Of a stretch of 8,271 nucleotides of DNA, positions 7,001-8,271 are shown piece after piece. The notes beneath the pieces are model-generated. The model was not told the DNA's origin. It made no database searches and worked only from the letters and a program-made list of their open reading frames with translations. Numbering within the stretch: position 1 is the first letter of the stretch; the number at the start of each line of letters is the position of its first letter. Source of the DNA: Porticoccaceae bacterium (GTDB lineage Bacteria; Pseudomonadota; Gammaproteobacteria; Pseudomonadales; Porticoccaceae). Made by a program: the position numbers and the translations under genes. The stretch is taken from assembly GCA_017858295.1 (NCBI GenBank), contig JAFMBU010000068.1, positions 1-8,271 on the forward strand, given 5' to 3'.

Positions 7001-8271
7001 TCCGCATCCACAAGCTGTTCCTGGATGGCTTTTAAATCGGCCTGCAGCTCATTGAAAATGACTCTCGGGGGTGCGGTTTGATGCTGAAGATAATCGTACA
7101 GTGCAGGATAATTTTGTAACGCCAAAAGACCTTCCGCCATAAGCCGTTTGACTGCGGCAAAGTCCTTGCCGTCACTATCGTTGTTCGCACCACGCAATAG
7201 ATGACCGACGGCTTTTTCACGCAACTCTGACAGCCGCGCACGGAACAGCGACAGTCCTGACAGTTCGATTAATTCGCCGCCTGACATGCGCGCAAGAATG
7301 GCGCGGAAAAAGCCTGCCGCATCTTCAACTAAGTGAACTATGTCTTCATCGAGACAAATCTGGTGGTGATGCAACTCTTTAATAAACTCTTCAAGGGGCG
7401 CAACCAGCTCACTCAGCTCTGAGAAGTCGGCCATTTCTGCAGTCCCTTTTAAGGTGTGCAGGGCTCGCTGAAGTGCTAGAGAGGGAGCCCTATAAAGTGG
7501 CGCTGAACTGCGGGTTTGCAAGACAAAATCATCAATCGCTTTTAAATGGCCCTGAGCTTCATTGACGAACATCTCCAAGAGTATCGCTTCGTGCTCTTCT
7601 TCATCACCAAGCTCTTGAGCCTCTATTTGGTCGTCAATTGAATCCTGCTGCCGATCAACCTCTGACTCGCCTTTAAGTTCTAACGCCTCGGTCTCAGTAA
7701 TATCAGCACTACTTAGCTCACTTAAATCATTCAGCGTTGCATTTGGGTCTTCGAGCTCTTCAACAGAAAAACCGTCAATTTCAAATGGCTCAACTACCGC
7801 TTTTTCTTGTTCCGGCTCAACCTCAGAAATGACCTCCAAACTGAATAATTCGGCCGCTCGTGGGCTCATAGTTTCATCATTGGCCAGACATCGCGCCGCC
7901 TCAACAATAGCGGCAATGCGATTTTCTGGGTCGTCATCTGGCTGATTGGCAGCAAAGGTGAGAATCATTCCTGTAATTGATTCCACCGCCATATCTGACA
8001 GATCAACCATCATCTCAGTACACTTTAAACGCCCGTTGGTGACGCCATTCAACAGCTCTTCAATGGACCAGGCTAGGTCTCCGATCGCCATGGCGCCAAC
8101 CATGCGTCCACTTCCTTTTAGAGTATGGAAGGAACGCCGGGCAGTCGCGACAAACTCCTCGTTTTGAGGCTGGTTTTTCCACTGGGGTGATAAGGCAGTT
8201 AACGTTTCGAGAACCTCATCCGCCTCTTCGACAAAGATTTCGATTATTTCTGGATCAACAATATATTCATC
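4096..8271 (-). CDS. chpA: Hybrid chemosensory histidine kinase ChpA, N-terminal part beyond the window
   Basis: The reading frame is open to the right edge; 1391 residues are visible and the true start lies outside. Domains, numbered from the edge: HPt domain (about 4-105) with phosphorylatable His49 in FHTLKGSGRM; acidic linker; second HPt (about 224-326) with His272 in LHTLKGTAEM; a helical stretch without a clear HPt motif (about 356-500); a Glu/Pro/Asp-rich linker (508-586); third HPt (about 589-696) with His637 in LHTLKGGARM; a long dimerisation region (about 776-926) ending in MKTRMVPF; the ATPase with N box HMIRNSVDHGIE (971-982), DDGRGLD (1015-1021) and GRGVGLDVV (1066-1074); a CheW domain (about 1106-1244); and a receiver (about 1271-1388) with Asp1276/1277, phospho-acceptor Asp1320 in LLDIEMPRMDG, Thr1350 and Lys1372. 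This is the ChpA layout of type IV pilus chemosensory clusters. P. aeruginosa ChpA is about 2470 residues with more transfer domains, so roughly the C-terminal half is seen here. It would autophosphorylate and pass phosphate to PilG and PilH. No internal frameshift was seen. Confidence 0.95.
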   Translation of the reverse strand, partial: DEYIVDPEIIEIFVEEADEVLETLTALSPQWKNQPQNEEFVATARRSFHTLKGSGRMVGAMAIGDLAWSIEELLNGVTNGRLKCTEMMVDLSDMAVESITGMILTFAANQPDDDPENRIAAIVEAARCLANDETMSPRAAELFSLEVISEVEPEQEKAVVEPFEIDGFSVEELEDPNATLNDLSELSSADITETEALELKGESEVDRQQDSIDDQIEAQELGDEEEHEAILLEMFVNEAQGHLKAIDDFVLQTRSSAPLYRAPSLALQRALHTLKGTAEMADFSELSELVAPLEEFIKELHHHQICLDEDIVHLVEDAAGFFRAILARMSGGELIELSGLSLFRARLSELREKAVGHLLRGANNDSDGKDFAAVKRLMAEGLLALQNYPALYDYLQHQTAPPRVIFNELQADLKAIQEQLVDADIAPILELSGLMAPIYSLLLEIGSVPNQAVIDRLKASHEDLLNLFDMLAADQDLSSISDRDKKRLEDIQEQLTAQLAEKAELVKISEDQALAPSTEEEPPEMPPVNEQSEDNQPLVADKSELILPEENIDEPLMDLDGSDKNVDNADTDAPIISPAAAAPRSLPLVDIELDNEIVGVFVEEADDIVSHIEELVMAWRSSPKEIELADRLKRDLHTLKGGARMAGFNGLGDRAHAIESLIDETKDYNKRFFKRIISQQEMLVSIYDIVRQMARGGDINELRQQLVDFEQSDLTDKNTAAGDQAESNNQDSFDSAADFMKSLAIPEAGKSGHTMQTPPSSSGAKSKPALDQNTIQGEIKEVVRIGAEVLDTLVNLSGENIIFRGRVEEQLSEFTQFLDEMDATVERLQGQVRRLGTETEAQIDYRREQIEASGEADNFDPLEMDRYSHLQQLTGSLMESASDLHDLKETLNEKLIGTETLLLHQSRINTDLQEGLMKTRMVPFARIVPRLRRIVRQVGIELGKKVELRMDNIQGEMDRSVLDRMVAPLEHMIRNSVDHGIENEAERLKAGKPASGSIVITTYRQGGDIVIHLADDGRGLDVEKIRRRALEKDLIVEDAALSAYEIAQFIFHPGFTTSDSVSQISGRGVGLDVVNSEVRQCGGRVDIETSAGFGTQFTIVLPFTLSVNRALMINVTGDHYGLSLNSIDGVHFMPRSAVEEAMTNGSVINYAGVDYELCYLGTLLNPEIVKRPDSLDEDAALVLFHSDNRRFAVQVDEIIGTKEIVVKTIGSQFSSVPGLGGATILSDGQVVVIIDLNELARVSIVDLPRIGQGDERGLEHDSRSNNEVSTSILVVDDSVTVRKVTSRILRRQGYRVLTAKDGIEALKTMQDEIPAVILLDIEMPRMDGFEVATRVRASDELRNIPIIMITSRTGDKHRNRAIELGVDHYMGKPYQEEHLLETLDELLSTQT

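Noticed and set aside
8101..8103. ATG at 8103 as the start of chpA
   Set aside because: The frame is open upstream to the edge and the upstream codons encode the first half of an HPt domain including its phospho-histidine. The ATG is an internal methionine directly after the HTLKGSGR motif.
1..8271. Mobile element, CRISPR array, tRNA or defence system
   Set aside because: No transposase, integrase, regular repeat-spacer pattern, cloverleaf or defence protein was found on either strand.

Overview
The window reads as a piece of a gammaproteobacterial chromosome of moderate GC content, most plausibly a free-living marine or aquatic species. Two things support this. The ribulose-phosphate epimerase is very close to the gammaproteobacterial enzyme as I remember it from E. 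coli. The chpA-chpB-chpC order matches the end of the Pseudomonas aeruginosa Pil-Chp (type IV pilus chemosensory) cluster. The exact genus is not determined. All six genes lie on the minus strand, so transcription runs from the right edge to the left edge.

Right half (about 2978-8271): the 3' part of a chemosensory operon. A very large hybrid CheA-type kinase (ChpA) is cut by the right edge. It has at least three histidine phosphotransfer (HPt) domains, then a dimerisation/ATPase core, a CheW domain and a C-terminal receiver. It is followed after 9 bp by a receiver-less CheB-type methylesterase (ChpB-like), then after a 4-bp ATGA overlap by a CheW-like adaptor (ChpC-like). In the known system these proteins act with PilG, PilH, PilI, PilJ and PilK, which would lie upstream and outside the window, to control type IV pilus extension and retraction, twitching and surface sensing. 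A strong hairpin follows chpC; its T-run faces the plus strand.

Middle (about 1192-2870): a 540-residue acyl-CoA ligase of the AlkK/DmdB type with a clear ribosome binding site, a perfect TATAAT -10 box and a short inverted repeat over the -35 region. It looks like an independently regulated fatty-acid or short thio-acid activation gene.

Left part: a small exported protein with two EF-hand calcium loops (811-1125) has its own promoter and a good intrinsic terminator. It is followed by rpe (ribulose-phosphate 3-epimerase), which runs off the left edge about seven codons before its expected end and therefore has no visible stop codon. No mobile element, CRISPR array, tRNA or rRNA was seen. No stretch over 300 bases lacks a gene. 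I do not see a wholly new system. The most interesting points are the architecture of the ChpA homologue, the short ChpB, the stand-alone EF-hand protein and the unusual hairpins between genes.
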